A stretch of DNA of 64,000 bases from an uncultured Clostridia bacterium (lineage in GTDB: Bacteria; Bacillota; Clostridia; Oscillospirales; Oscillospiraceae). The DNA lies in NCBI GenBank assembly GCA_932222125.1, contig CAKNZJ010000122.1, positions 173,686 to 237,685 of the forward strand. The letters run 5' to 3'. Made by a program: the position numbers and the translations under genes. How positions within the stretch are numbered: the first letter of the stretch is position 1; each line of letters begins with the position of its first letter. The notes under the pieces were generated by a model. That model had not been told where the DNA came from and did no database searches. It worked only from the letters and a program-made list of their open reading frames with translations. This document shows positions 17,346 to 24,859 of this stretch, in pieces.

Positions 17346-18059
17346 ATGATAGAATTAATTACCTCTGGACTGGCCCAAATGGGCCTTCTGGACAGCACAC
17401 CACCTGACGCGGGGCGTGTGCTAGATGCCTATGGCCGGCTCCTCCTGGAAAAAAATCATGTGATGAACCTGACCGCCATCACCCACCCCCATGATGTGGC
17501 CACCCTCCATATGCTGGATTGCGCTGCTCTACTCCAATACTGCGACTTCAAGGACAAGCGGTTGTTGGATATAGGCACTGGGGCGGGCTTTCCCGGCATG
17601 GTGCTGAAAATCCTGGCGCCCAGCCTGGAGGTCACTTTATTGGATAGTCTGAACAAACGGCTGGAGTGGTTGGGTGAGGTGGCCAAAACCCTCTCCCTAC
17701 AAGGAATTGGGACCATACACACTCGGGCGGAAGAGGCAGGACAGACCCTTCCCCTCCGAGAGAGCTTCGACTTTGCCACAGCCCGGGCCGTAGCTGACCT
17801 TCGGCTGCTGTGTGAACTATGCCTGCCCTTTGTCAAGGTGGGGGGACAATTTCTAGCTATGAAAGGAACCGGCTGTGACCACGAACTAGAGACAGCCCAG
17901 CCTGCCATCAAAGCCCTGGGAGGAGAATTGGTTGGTGTCCATGATTATCCCATACCTCATACCCATGTACATCACCGGGTGGTCATGATCCAAAAAATAT
18001 CCCATACCTCCCCTCTATATCCTCGCCGGTGGGCAAGCATGCAAAAGAGTCCCCTGTGA
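17346..18059 (+). CDS. rsmG: 16S rRNA (guanine-527-N7) methyltransferase RsmG
   Basis: RsmG methylates N7 of G527 in the 530 loop of 16S rRNA; its loss gives low-level streptomycin resistance. The 237-residue protein has the SAM-binding motif LLDIGTGAGFPGMVLK and the typical C-terminal YPRRWASMQKSPL. The ATG at 17346 starts the family's usual N-terminus; the longer open frame upstream overlaps the preceding gene. In B. subtilis rsmG sits beside mnmG, but here mnmG is 33 kb away on the other side of oriC. Confidence 0.95.
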   Translation: MIELITSGLAQMGLLDSTPPDAGRVLDAYGRLLLEKNHVMNLTAITHPHDVATLHMLDCAALLQYCDFKDKRLLDIGTGAGFPGMVLKILAPSLEVTLLDSLNKRLEWLGEVAKTLSLQGIGTIHTRAEEAGQTLPLRESFDFATARAVADLRLLCELCLPFVKVGGQFLAMKGTGCDHELETAQPAIKALGGELVGVHDYPIPHTHVHHRVVMIQKISHTSPLYPRRWASMQKSPL

Positions 18060-18140
18060 GAACAATATCGCCCATTTTGTGGATTCTCCCAAATTTCTCT
18101 TTCCTATCCTGAATTTTATCATCTTTTTGTCAGTTTTTTA

Positions 18141-18169
18141 TTGCCTTCCCAACCAAATCATGGTATTAT
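18141..18169 (+). promoter_or_regulatory. Promoter of the minD-like gene
   Basis: TTGCCT and TATTAT with a 17-base spacer, ending 18 bases before the start codon. Confidence 0.6.
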
Positions 18170-18187
18170 TTTAAAAGGAGGCTCCAT

Positions 18188-18922
18188 ATGGGCACGTCCA
18201 TTATGGTAACATCCGGAAAAGGGGGCACCGGAAAAACCTCTCTCACCGCAGGAGTGGCTTCCTGTCTAGCAGCAATGGGTCAGCGAGTGCTGTGCATCGA
18301 TCTGGATATTGGCCTACGCAATCTGGACCTAGCCTTAGGCTTGACAGACCGGGCGGTGATGGATTTCTCTGATGTCATGGAGCGCCGCTGCTCCCTGCTG
18401 GGCGGCGCTGTAGAGCAACCCAATATCCCCGGACTGTACCTGCTTACCGCTCCCCTTTCCCCCAATCAATTAGATACCGCCGATTTTTGCACCTTGGTAG
18501 ATGAGGCCAAGGACTGCTTTGACTTCGTATTTATGGACTCCCCTGCCGGACTGGGTACCGGCTTTCAACTAGCGATGGCTGCCGCAGACCGGGCGGTGCT
18601 GGTATCCTCTATAGATCCATGCGCACTGCGGGATGCCCAGCGGGCAGTATCCGAGTTGACTGGTGAGGTGGAGCAGCTTCAGCTTGTGATGAACCGGGTA
18701 TGCCCTAAACTTATCTCCAGACTACGCACCTCCATCGACCACGCCATGGACGAGGCCGGACTCCCCCTCTTGGGCGTGGTTCCCGAAGATCCCACCGTCA
18801 CAATGGCTGCCGCCAGAGGAGTTCCTCTGATTCTATCCACTTATAAAGGAGCCGCTCCCGCCTATCTGAATATATCCAAACGTATTCTTGGCCAGCGAGT
18901 GCCCCTGCTTCGTATCCGTTGA
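18188..18922 (+). CDS. MinD-like ParA-family ATPase
   Basis: This 244-residue deviant-Walker ATPase has P-loop GKGGTGKTSLTAG at residues 10-22 and switch DIGLRNLDLALG, characteristic of MinD. The phosphate-sensing aspartate is in FVFMDSPAG. A basic amphipathic C-terminus (LNISKRILGQRVPLLRIR) could be the membrane-targeting helix. MinD normally positions the division septum with MinC, but neither minC nor minE is adjacent. An orphan MinD or a septum/flagellar FlhG-like role are both possible. The 24-base spacing to mgsA suggests co-transcription. Confidence 0.82.
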   Translation: MGTSIMVTSGKGGTGKTSLTAGVASCLAAMGQRVLCIDLDIGLRNLDLALGLTDRAVMDFSDVMERRCSLLGGAVEQPNIPGLYLLTAPLSPNQLDTADFCTLVDEAKDCFDFVFMDSPAGLGTGFQLAMAAADRAVLVSSIDPCALRDAQRAVSELTGEVEQLQLVMNRVCPKLISRLRTSIDHAMDEAGLPLLGVVPEDPTVTMAAARGVPLILSTYKGAAPAYLNISKRILGQRVPLLRIR

Positions 18923-18946
18923 TGCTCCATGGAAAGGATGGGTCCT

Positions 18947-19360
18947 ATGAATATCGCGCTGATGAGTCACGACAACAAAAAAGAATTGATGGTTCAATTC
19001 TGCATTGCCTACTGCGGCATCCTATCCAAACACACCGTCTGTGCCACCAGCGGAACCGGTCGTTTAGTTGCCGAGGCCACCGGCCTGCCTGTTCAGCTCT
19101 TCTTGACCCAATCCCACGGCGGTAGCCAGCAGATTGGCGCGCGCATCGCTTACGAAGAAATTGATATGGTGTTATTTTTCAACGATCCCAACTCCGATGA
19201 ACTAGACCGGGATCTGCACTATATCACCCAACTGTGCGATCAGCACAATGTCCCTATCGCTACCAATGCCGCCACCGCTGAGATGCTCATCCATGGTCTG
19301 GCTCGGGGAGATTTGAATTGGCGGGAGCTGATCAAACCCTCCAGCCCCCTTAAGGTATAA
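18947..19360 (+). CDS. mgsA: Methylglyoxal synthase
   Basis: MgsA converts dihydroxyacetone phosphate to methylglyoxal and phosphate, a bypass that relieves sugar-phosphate build-up. The 137 residues start MNIALMSHDNKK, the usual family opening. They contain the phosphate-binding TSGTGR, the catalytic FFNDPNSDE region and the conserved NVPIATNAATAE. I chose ATG 18947, with GGAAAGGA 8 bases upstream, over in-frame ATGs at 18929 and 18938. Triose-phosphate control of the enzyme is known from the family and not visible here. Confidence 0.95.
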   Translation: MNIALMSHDNKKELMVQFCIAYCGILSKHTVCATSGTGRLVAEATGLPVQLFLTQSHGGSQQIGARIAYEEIDMVLFFNDPNSDELDRDLHYITQLCDQHNVPIATNAATAEMLIHGLARGDLNWRELIKPSSPLKV

Positions 19361-19644
19361 GCTGCCTGCATGATCCAATTTAATACCGCTGTTAAGAATA
19401 TCGGATGAGCAGCGTTCCCACTGATGGACGGCGAAGGACGCCCACATCCCCCAACCTTACAGAGTTGGAGAATGGCAGGTTTAAGCGGACGGCGCCGCAA
19501 AATGCCGCATCTCAATGCTCTCCTCCCATCGCCATGGGATGAGAGCATTCTTTCTTCCTATTTCCAGCAAAAGGCACCTTAGGGTGACTGAGATAATGGA
19601 AACACACTATCATTCCACATCACTTGACATGAGGAGCAATTGCT
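19361..19644 (+). other. 284-base spacer between mgsA and hisS with possible structured RNA
   Basis: No open reading frame is convincing. Local hairpins can be drawn (GGCGAAGGACGCC near 19430, CCAAC/GTTGG near 19452) ahead of a terminator at 19514. I do not recognise a riboswitch or T-box. It could be a small RNA or simply the mgsA 3' region plus the hisS leader. Confidence 0.3.
19514..19557 (+). terminator. Terminator upstream of hisS
   Basis: AATGCTCTC pairs with GAGAGCATT, with an inner CCCAT/ATGGG helix, followed by CTTTCTT. Confidence 0.7.
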
Positions 19645-21012
19645 ATGGCTAAACAAAAACCCCGTACTCTCTCCGGCTTCATGGAACTGCTACCGGAGCG
19701 TCAGATTCAATTTGATCAGATGGTCGCCCTGCTCCGCCAGATATATTCCCTCTACAGTTTTACCCCGCTGGACACCCCCATCATTGAAGCCAGTGAGGTT
19801 CTGTTGGCCAAAGCGGGAGGCGAGACGGAAAAGCAGATCTACCGTTTCGCCAAGGGAGACAACGATCTCTCCCTCCGCTTTGACTTGACCGTGCCCCTAG
19901 CCAAGTATGTGGCCCTCCACTATGCCCAGCTCTCCTTCCCTTTCCGCCGCTTCCAAATTGGCAAAGTCTACCGGGGAGAGCGGGCCCAGCGTGGCCGGTT
20001 CCGAGAGTTTTATCAGGCAGACATCGACGTGATCGGTGATGGAACACTGGACATTGTCAACGAAGCTGAAATCCCCGCCATCATCTATCACACGTTCACC
20101 ACCCTGGGTCTGCGCCGGTTTCAGATCCGAGTCAATAACCGGAAGATTTTAAATGGCTTCTACGCCATGTTGGGATTGTCAGAACGGTCAGGCGACATTA
20201 TGCGCACTGTGGACAAGCTAGATAAGATCGGTTCGGAAAAGGTGGCCCAGCTCCTGACCGAAGGCGATACAGGCATTACCCAAGAACAGGCCCAGGATAT
20301 CTTGAAATTTATCACCATCAAGGGCAGTCAAGAAGAAGTACTTCACAGTTTAACGGCATACTGCAACCGCAACAGCACCTTCGACCAAGGACTAGACGAG
20401 TTAAATTCTGTAGTGAAGTACCTGAGCGCCTTCGGTGTGCCTCAGGAGCAGTTTGTGGTGGACCTTACAATTGCCCGAGGGTTAGATTACTACACTGGCA
20501 GCGTATATGAAACCATTATGCTAGACCATCCAGAAATCGGCTCCATCTGTTCCGGCGGAAGATATGATAACTTAGCGAAATATTATACTGATAAACAACT
20601 TCCAGGCGTAGGTATTTCGATCGGATTGACCCGACTCTTTTATGTCCTCCAAGAACAGGGCTATCTCAACGATCAGCTTCCCACCGCCCCGGCGGACGTA
20701 CTCATCCTGCCCATGACTGACGATCTCACCTCCGCCATTTCCTTTGCCACCCTGCTGCGAGAGGGTGGAGTCCGAGCCCAGCTCTACACGGAGAACAAAA
20801 AATTTAAGCAGAAGATGAGCTATGCCGACAAGTTGAATATCCCCTATGTGGTATTCCTGGGAGAGGATGAGATCATACAAAACACCATATCTGTCAAGAA
20901 CATGGCCTCCGGTGAGCAGCGCACCCTGCCGGTAGCTGAAGCGGCTGGGTTTATCCAAAACAGCCTCCAGCTGAGACAGGAAGTTCCACCCATCCAAGAG
21001 CCCGAGAGATAA
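19645..21012 (+). CDS. hisS: Histidyl-tRNA synthetase
   Basis: HisRS charges tRNA-His. This 455-residue class II enzyme has motif 2 in VYRGERAQRGRFREFYQADID, the histidine-specific GLDYYTG motif and motif 3 in GVGISIGLTRL. A C-terminal anticodon-binding domain follows (VLILPMT.., VRAQLY). The start follows GAGGAG. The hisS-aspS order is the common Firmicutes operon. The 5' part is C-rich; the 3' part is more AT-rich. No T-box precedes it. Confidence 0.96.
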   Translation: MAKQKPRTLSGFMELLPERQIQFDQMVALLRQIYSLYSFTPLDTPIIEASEVLLAKAGGETEKQIYRFAKGDNDLSLRFDLTVPLAKYVALHYAQLSFPFRRFQIGKVYRGERAQRGRFREFYQADIDVIGDGTLDIVNEAEIPAIIYHTFTTLGLRRFQIRVNNRKILNGFYAMLGLSERSGDIMRTVDKLDKIGSEKVAQLLTEGDTGITQEQAQDILKFITIKGSQEEVLHSLTAYCNRNSTFDQGLDELNSVVKYLSAFGVPQEQFVVDLTIARGLDYYTGSVYETIMLDHPEIGSICSGGRYDNLAKYYTDKQLPGVGISIGLTRLFYVLQEQGYLNDQLPTAPADVLILPMTDDLTSAISFATLLREGGVRAQLYTENKKFKQKMSYADKLNIPYVVFLGEDEIIQNTISVKNMASGEQRTLPVAEAAGFIQNSLQLRQEVPPIQEPER

Positions 21013-21113
21013 TCTACGCCCTATATCATCCTTTTGTCCCTGGATAATTTAGGTGAGATATAGATACAAGTTGTTATTATACTTTTTATTTATACAAATT
21101 GGAGTTGATTTTT

Positions 21114-22883
21114 ATGGTTCAATCCCGAACCCACCACTGCGGTGAACTGCGCATGCACCATGTAGGTCAATCTGTCAAGTTGGCAGGGTGGATGGAAAAT
21201 ATCCGCGAGGTGGGACAAAACTTTGCCTTTGTGGTCCTCCGGGATTTCTATGGCACCACTCAGATCGTCATTGAGCGTGAGGACATGATGGCCATCATCA
21301 AAGGGCTGAACAAGGAATCCACCATCTCGGTAGAGGGCACTGTACGGGAACGGGACAGCAAAAACCCCAATCTGCCCACCGGGGACATCGAGGTGGTTCC
21401 CACCAGCATCCAGGTACTGGGCCGTTGCTGCCACAACGAGCTGCCTTTCCAAATCAACTACTCCCGCGAGGCAGACGAATCCCTTCGGCTGAAATACCGC
21501 TATCTGGATCTGCGCAACCCCCAAGTTAAAGAAAACATCATCCTGCGCTCCAAGGTCATCGCTGCCTTGCGCTGGGCCATGATCCAACAGGGGTTTTTGG
21601 AGATTACCACCCCTATCCTTACCGCCTCTTCCCCTGAAGGAGCCAGAGATTACCTTGTGCCTGCCCGGAAACATCCTGGCAAATTCTATGCCCTGCCTCA
21701 GGCTCCCCAACAGTTCAAACAGCTTCTGATGACCTCAGGATTTGACCGATATTTCCAAATTGCCCCCTGCTTCCGAGATGAGGATGCCAGAGGAGACCGC
21801 ACACCGGGCGAGTTCTACCAACTGGACATGGAAATGGCCTTTGCCCAGCAGTCTGATGTTCTATCTGTGCTGGAACAAGTGCTGGCGCCAGTATTTGAAC
21901 AATTTGGAACCTACCGGCGCATCTCCCCAGCTCCCTTCCGTCATATCCCCTATAATCAGTCCATGGAAACTTACGGCACTGATAAACCCGATTTGCGCAT
22001 TGACCTGGTGGTCCAGGACGCCACTAGCCTGTTGTCTGGGTGCGGGTTCGGGCCGTTTGAAGGGAATACCATCAAGACAGTGGTGGTCACTGGCTTTGAT
22101 GGTACCCGGAAACAGATCGACAAACTGTGCGCCGATGTGGAGGTGCAGACCGGACAGAAGAGCTATTGGTTCCGACTGGACGAGCAGGGTAAGATTACGG
22201 GTGGAATCGCCAAATTCATTCAGCCCATCCAGGCCCAGGTGGTGGAAGAACTGAAGCTAGAACCTGGATGCTTTGTGGGGTTGGCCGCCGGTAAGCTGGA
22301 GACCGCCCAAAAGACCGCTGGGGTGCTTCGAACTAAGCTGGGCACCCTATGCCCCAATCACATGGACAAGGAGCAGTACCAATTCTGCTGGATTGTGGAC
22401 TTCCCCATGTATGAGGTGGGAGAGGAGTCCGGTCAGATTGAATTCTGCCACAACCCATTTTCTATGCCAAATGGCGGACTGGAGGTGTTGGAGAAAGCGG
22501 CAGCAGGCCAGATAGATCCCCTCACCATCACCGCCTTCCAGTATGACCTGGTGTGCAACGGTTATGAAACTGCATCGGGCGCGGTGCGAAACCATGACCC
22601 TGAGATCATGGTCAAGGCTTTCCAATTGGCCGGACTGGAGGAAAAGGATGTGAAGGCCAAATTCCCCGCCATGTATAATGCCTTCTGCTATGGCGCCCCG
22701 CCCCACGCCGGGGCCGCCCCCGGTGTGGAACGGCTGATTATGCTGCTGGCCGGGGAGGAATCCATCCGGGAGGTCATTCCTTTCCCCATGAACAAGAACG
22801 CCCAGGATGTGATGATGGATGCGCCGTCCTGTGTGAGCCAAAAGCAGTTGGATGAGCTAAACATCGCCTGCACCATAAAATAA
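21114..22883 (+). CDS. aspS: Aspartyl-tRNA synthetase
   Basis: AspRS charges tRNA-Asp, a class IIb enzyme with an N-terminal OB-fold anticodon domain (VKLAGWMENIREVGQNFAF) and a bacterial insertion domain. Motif 2 is FQIAPCFRDEDARGDRTPGEF and motif 3 lies in GAAPGVERLIMLL. At 589 residues the length is typical. ATG 21114 is preferred with TTGGAG upstream over a TTG at 21099. It probably shares a transcript with hisS, 101 bases upstream, and ends at a strong hairpin. Confidence 0.96.
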   Translation: MVQSRTHHCGELRMHHVGQSVKLAGWMENIREVGQNFAFVVLRDFYGTTQIVIEREDMMAIIKGLNKESTISVEGTVRERDSKNPNLPTGDIEVVPTSIQVLGRCCHNELPFQINYSREADESLRLKYRYLDLRNPQVKENIILRSKVIAALRWAMIQQGFLEITTPILTASSPEGARDYLVPARKHPGKFYALPQAPQQFKQLLMTSGFDRYFQIAPCFRDEDARGDRTPGEFYQLDMEMAFAQQSDVLSVLEQVLAPVFEQFGTYRRISPAPFRHIPYNQSMETYGTDKPDLRIDLVVQDATSLLSGCGFGPFEGNTIKTVVVTGFDGTRKQIDKLCADVEVQTGQKSYWFRLDEQGKITGGIAKFIQPIQAQVVEELKLEPGCFVGLAAGKLETAQKTAGVLRTKLGTLCPNHMDKEQYQFCWIVDFPMYEVGEESGQIEFCHNPFSMPNGGLEVLEKAAAGQIDPLTITAFQYDLVCNGYETASGAVRNHDPEIMVKAFQLAGLEEKDVKAKFPAMYNAFCYGAPPHAGAAPGVERLIMLLAGEESIREVIPFPMNKNAQDVMMDAPSCVSQKQLDELNIACTIK

Positions 22884-22927
22884 GATCCCCTTGCCCCCTC
22901 CCAATGATGAGGGAGGCATCTAGCACA

Positions 22928-22980
22928 GCAAAATATAAAAGTCCCCTCCTATTGGAGGGGACTTTTATATTTTGCAATGT
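22928..22980. terminator. Long perfect terminator after aspS
   Basis: A 22-bp perfect stem (22928-22949 with 22954-22975) and 4-base loop. The core GTCCCCTCC is flanked by an A-rich left arm and T-rich right arm, so it can end transcription from both sides: aspS on plus and the broken gene on minus. Confidence 0.85.
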
Positions 22981-22990
22981 AATTTATCAC

Positions 22991-23425
22991 CTATTCCGAT
23001 ACATGTATCGTCATCGTTCCCTCAATGTAATATTCCCTCATTCTCCCCAACGAAAGTTCAAGTTCAAACTCAGCAATGAGCTTTGGTTCACAATCACCCG
23101 TCCTGTCAGGGGAAATTCTGACAATATGATTTTCCCTGAAATTTAGTGATAATTTATATCTATATAATCCAACATACTCTTCTATGTTATCGGCTGGTTT
23201 ACCGTTGATCAGGATTTTGATATGTTCAAGCTTTCTTCTCATTGAATATTCGCTCTTTTCATCATAATCAAATCTTACCTGAACGTCATCCATGTCCAAT
23301 ATTTCCAACTAAAAAATATCCTCGATGGGAAAGTCCTGGTTCTGTTTAAGGTCATAAATATGATTATTTTCCATTGTAATCATTAATACAAAAAGTATTA
23401 TTATAACCTTATATAACGTTTTCAA
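22991..23425 (-). pseudogene. Exported hypothetical protein gene interrupted by an amber codon
   Basis: I do not recognise the family. Reading from a TTG at 23425, which has AGGTGG 7 bases upstream, gives a signal-like N-terminus (KTLYKVIIILFVLMIT) and then a hydrophilic stretch to a TAG at 23309-23311 (codon 39). The same frame continues for 105 more codons to 22991 as an acidic, beta-rich domain (LEILDMDDVQVRFDYDEK.., ending GTMTIHVSE). One nonsense change would explain this. A shorter live protein initiating at TTG 23308 or ATG 23293 is possible but would have no export signal. The gene is AT-rich and lies between core genes, suggesting transfer. Confidence 0.55.
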
Positions 23426-23436
23426 CGAGAAACCAC

Positions 23437-23553
23437 CTACACTACTTGACTTCTATATTCTGACCGTTCCCCTAAAATAATTGTTAATCTGGTGTACCAA
23501 AATTCTCTAAAACAAGAACCATACACCTCATGCCAGAGCCCCTTACAAATCAT
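23437..23553 (-). CDS. Possible small upstream ORF, 38 residues
   Basis: On the minus strand a 38-codon frame (starting MICKGLWHEVYG) ends with a TAG that overlaps the ribosome site of the broken gene at 23425. A GGAGGTG motif lies 16 bases before it, too far, but 8 bases before another ATG in a different frame that stops after three codons (MKI). It may be a frameshifted first gene or a leader peptide. Weak support. Confidence 0.25.
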   Translation of the reverse strand: MICKGLWHEVYGSCFREFWYTRLTIILGERSEYRSQVV

Positions 23554-23596
23554 ATTTTCATTCCCATCACACCTCCAAAAATTTATTTATAAAAAT

Positions 23597-23625
23597 ATTC
23601 TGTAATGTTAGAATTAAGTTGTCAA
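23597..23625 (-). promoter_or_regulatory. Promoter for the broken minus-strand unit
   Basis: TTGACA (minus strand 23625-23620) and CAGAAT (23602-23597) with 17 bases between. The remaining 23626-23760 shows no gene and is AT-rich. Confidence 0.5.
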
Positions 23626-23763
23626 TAAACTTTTATATTTCTACAATTACTCAATTAACCTGTTCTGAGCCGCCTCTGCTCCCCTGCATCCTCCCAAAAA
23701 GTTTTCATAACTAGTACCCCCTCTCATCTACAAGCAGTTATTGTTGGATCAAGGGAAAAAACC

Positions 23764-23804
23764 AAAATAAGAGAGTGCCGGGTCACCCCGGCGCTCTCTT
23801 ATTT
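23764..23804 (-). terminator. Terminator of the RNase HI gene
   Basis: On the minus strand the stem begins at the stop codon: AAATAAGAGAG and GCCGGG pair with their complements around GTGA, then TGGTTTTTT. The stop codon lies inside the stem. Confidence 0.8.
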
Positions 23805-24449
23805 CAGCTTCTGCCACTCCCCCACTGCCAACTGATCGCAGCGGTTATTGTAAGGGTTGTCCCCATGGCCCTTGACCCAGTGGAGGCGGATGGTATGATA
23901 ATCGTGTAAATCCAGCAGCCGTTCCCACAAATCTGGGTTGAGCGCCGGCTTTTTATCGCTCTTCAGCCAATCACGGGCCCGCCAGCCCCTTGCCCATCCC
24001 TTTTCCAAAGCATCAATAACGTATTTAGAATCAGACCACAGCTCCACAATACATGGTTCTGTGAGGGCCTCCAGCCCCCGAATCACGGCGGTGAGTTCCA
24101 TCCGGTTATTGGTTGTCCTTGGCTCTCCCCCTGACAACTCCTTTTTATAAGCGCCATAGATCAAGATAGCTCCCCAGCCGCCCGGTCCGGGATTGCCAGA
24201 ACAGGCTCCATCCGTGTACAGGGTGACAGTTTTCATGGTTTTCCCCATCCCTTTCCTCACAGTCATAACACATCGTTTTCCTTGTTTCCTCAGCCAACGA
24301 CATATGGTAAACACAATCCCGCAATAGACAGGAATCAATCTTCTCATATAGCTGGACTGAATACTATAGGCAAGCATTGCATACAACCAGGGACCGGCTA
24401 TCAATACTACCCAAGCAATGCCAGTAAAAAATTGCGATATATCCTGCAT
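23799..24449 (-). CDS. rnhA: Ribonuclease HI, possibly with an N-terminal membrane anchor
   Basis: RNase HI degrades RNA in RNA-DNA hybrids. The catalytic core (from MKTVTLYTDG, ATG 24236) is 145 residues, normal for the family, with the acidic residues in TDGACSGNPGPGGWG, NNRMELTAVI, SDSKYVIDAL and NRCDQLAV. The frame stays open for 71 more codons upstream, encoding two hydrophobic segments (GIAWVVLIAGPWLYAML, LIPVYCGIVFTI) and a basic linker. ATG 24449 has GAGGTGG at good spacing and a TATAAT upstream. The long form would be a membrane-tethered RNase H. The short form from 24236 or 24248 also has GA-rich sequence before it. I report the long form but the true start is undecided. Confidence 0.8.
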   Translation of the reverse strand: MQDISQFFTGIAWVVLIAGPWLYAMLAYSIQSSYMRRLIPVYCGIVFTICRWLRKQGKRCVMTVRKGMGKTMKTVTLYTDGACSGNPGPGGWGAILIYGAYKKELSGGEPRTTNNRMELTAVIRGLEALTEPCIVELWSDSKYVIDALEKGWARGWRARDWLKSDKKPALNPDLWERLLDLHDYHTIRLHWVKGHGDNPYNNRCDQLAVGEWQKLK

Positions 24450-24578
24450 AATACCACCTCATAGATGGTATTATAACATAATCGGATTTTAAATACACAT
24501 TAATAATTTGTTTTTACACATAAATTATATGCTGTCTTTCTCTCCATTTGTGGATAAAATATCCTGAGAGGTGATTCT

Positions 24579-24815
24579 ATGGATATTCGTCACTACAAAG
24601 AATGGATTCAAATCGGATTAAACATCCTCCACTATCGGAAAGAGCAGCGATTGACCCAAGAACAGCTTGCGGAGAGCTGTGGAGAAGAAGGCATCAGTCG
24701 AAACTTCATTCAACGTATTGAAACTGGGGTCAGCTCATGCAGCCTAGACACCTTAATTGACATTGCCGCTGCATTAAAGATTCCCCTATACAAACTATTT
24801 GAATTCAAAGATTGA
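24579..24815 (+). CDS. Small XRE-family transcriptional regulator
   Basis: This 78-residue protein is a single helix-turn-helix domain: LTQEQLAESCGEEGISRNFIQRIETG covers the two DNA-contacting helices, and SLDTLIDIAAALKIPLYKLFE is the typical closing helix. GAGAGGTG lies upstream. It stands alone, divergent from rnhA and convergent with gyrA. Its target is unknown; the divergent region 24450-24578 is a candidate operator region. Confidence 0.8.
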   Translation: MDIRHYKEWIQIGLNILHYRKEQRLTQEQLAESCGEEGISRNFIQRIETGVSSCSLDTLIDIAAALKIPLYKLFEFKD

Positions 24816-24845
24816 GCGCACAAAATTTTGTGCGCTCAATCTTTT
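24811..24845. terminator. Palindromic terminator between the XRE gene and gyrA
   Basis: A 30-bp perfect palindrome (24811-24840) containing GCGCACAAAATTTTGTGCGC, followed on the plus strand by CTTTTATC. It includes the stop of the XRE gene and could also catch gyrA transcripts arriving from the other side. Confidence 0.75.
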
Positions 24846-24859
24846 ATCTCTAGATGCTG

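Noticed and set aside
19361..19513. 6S RNA or riboswitch between mgsA and hisS
   Set aside because: Considered because 6S RNA can lie near hisS-aspS, but I could not find the long closing stem or central bubble, nor any T-box core.
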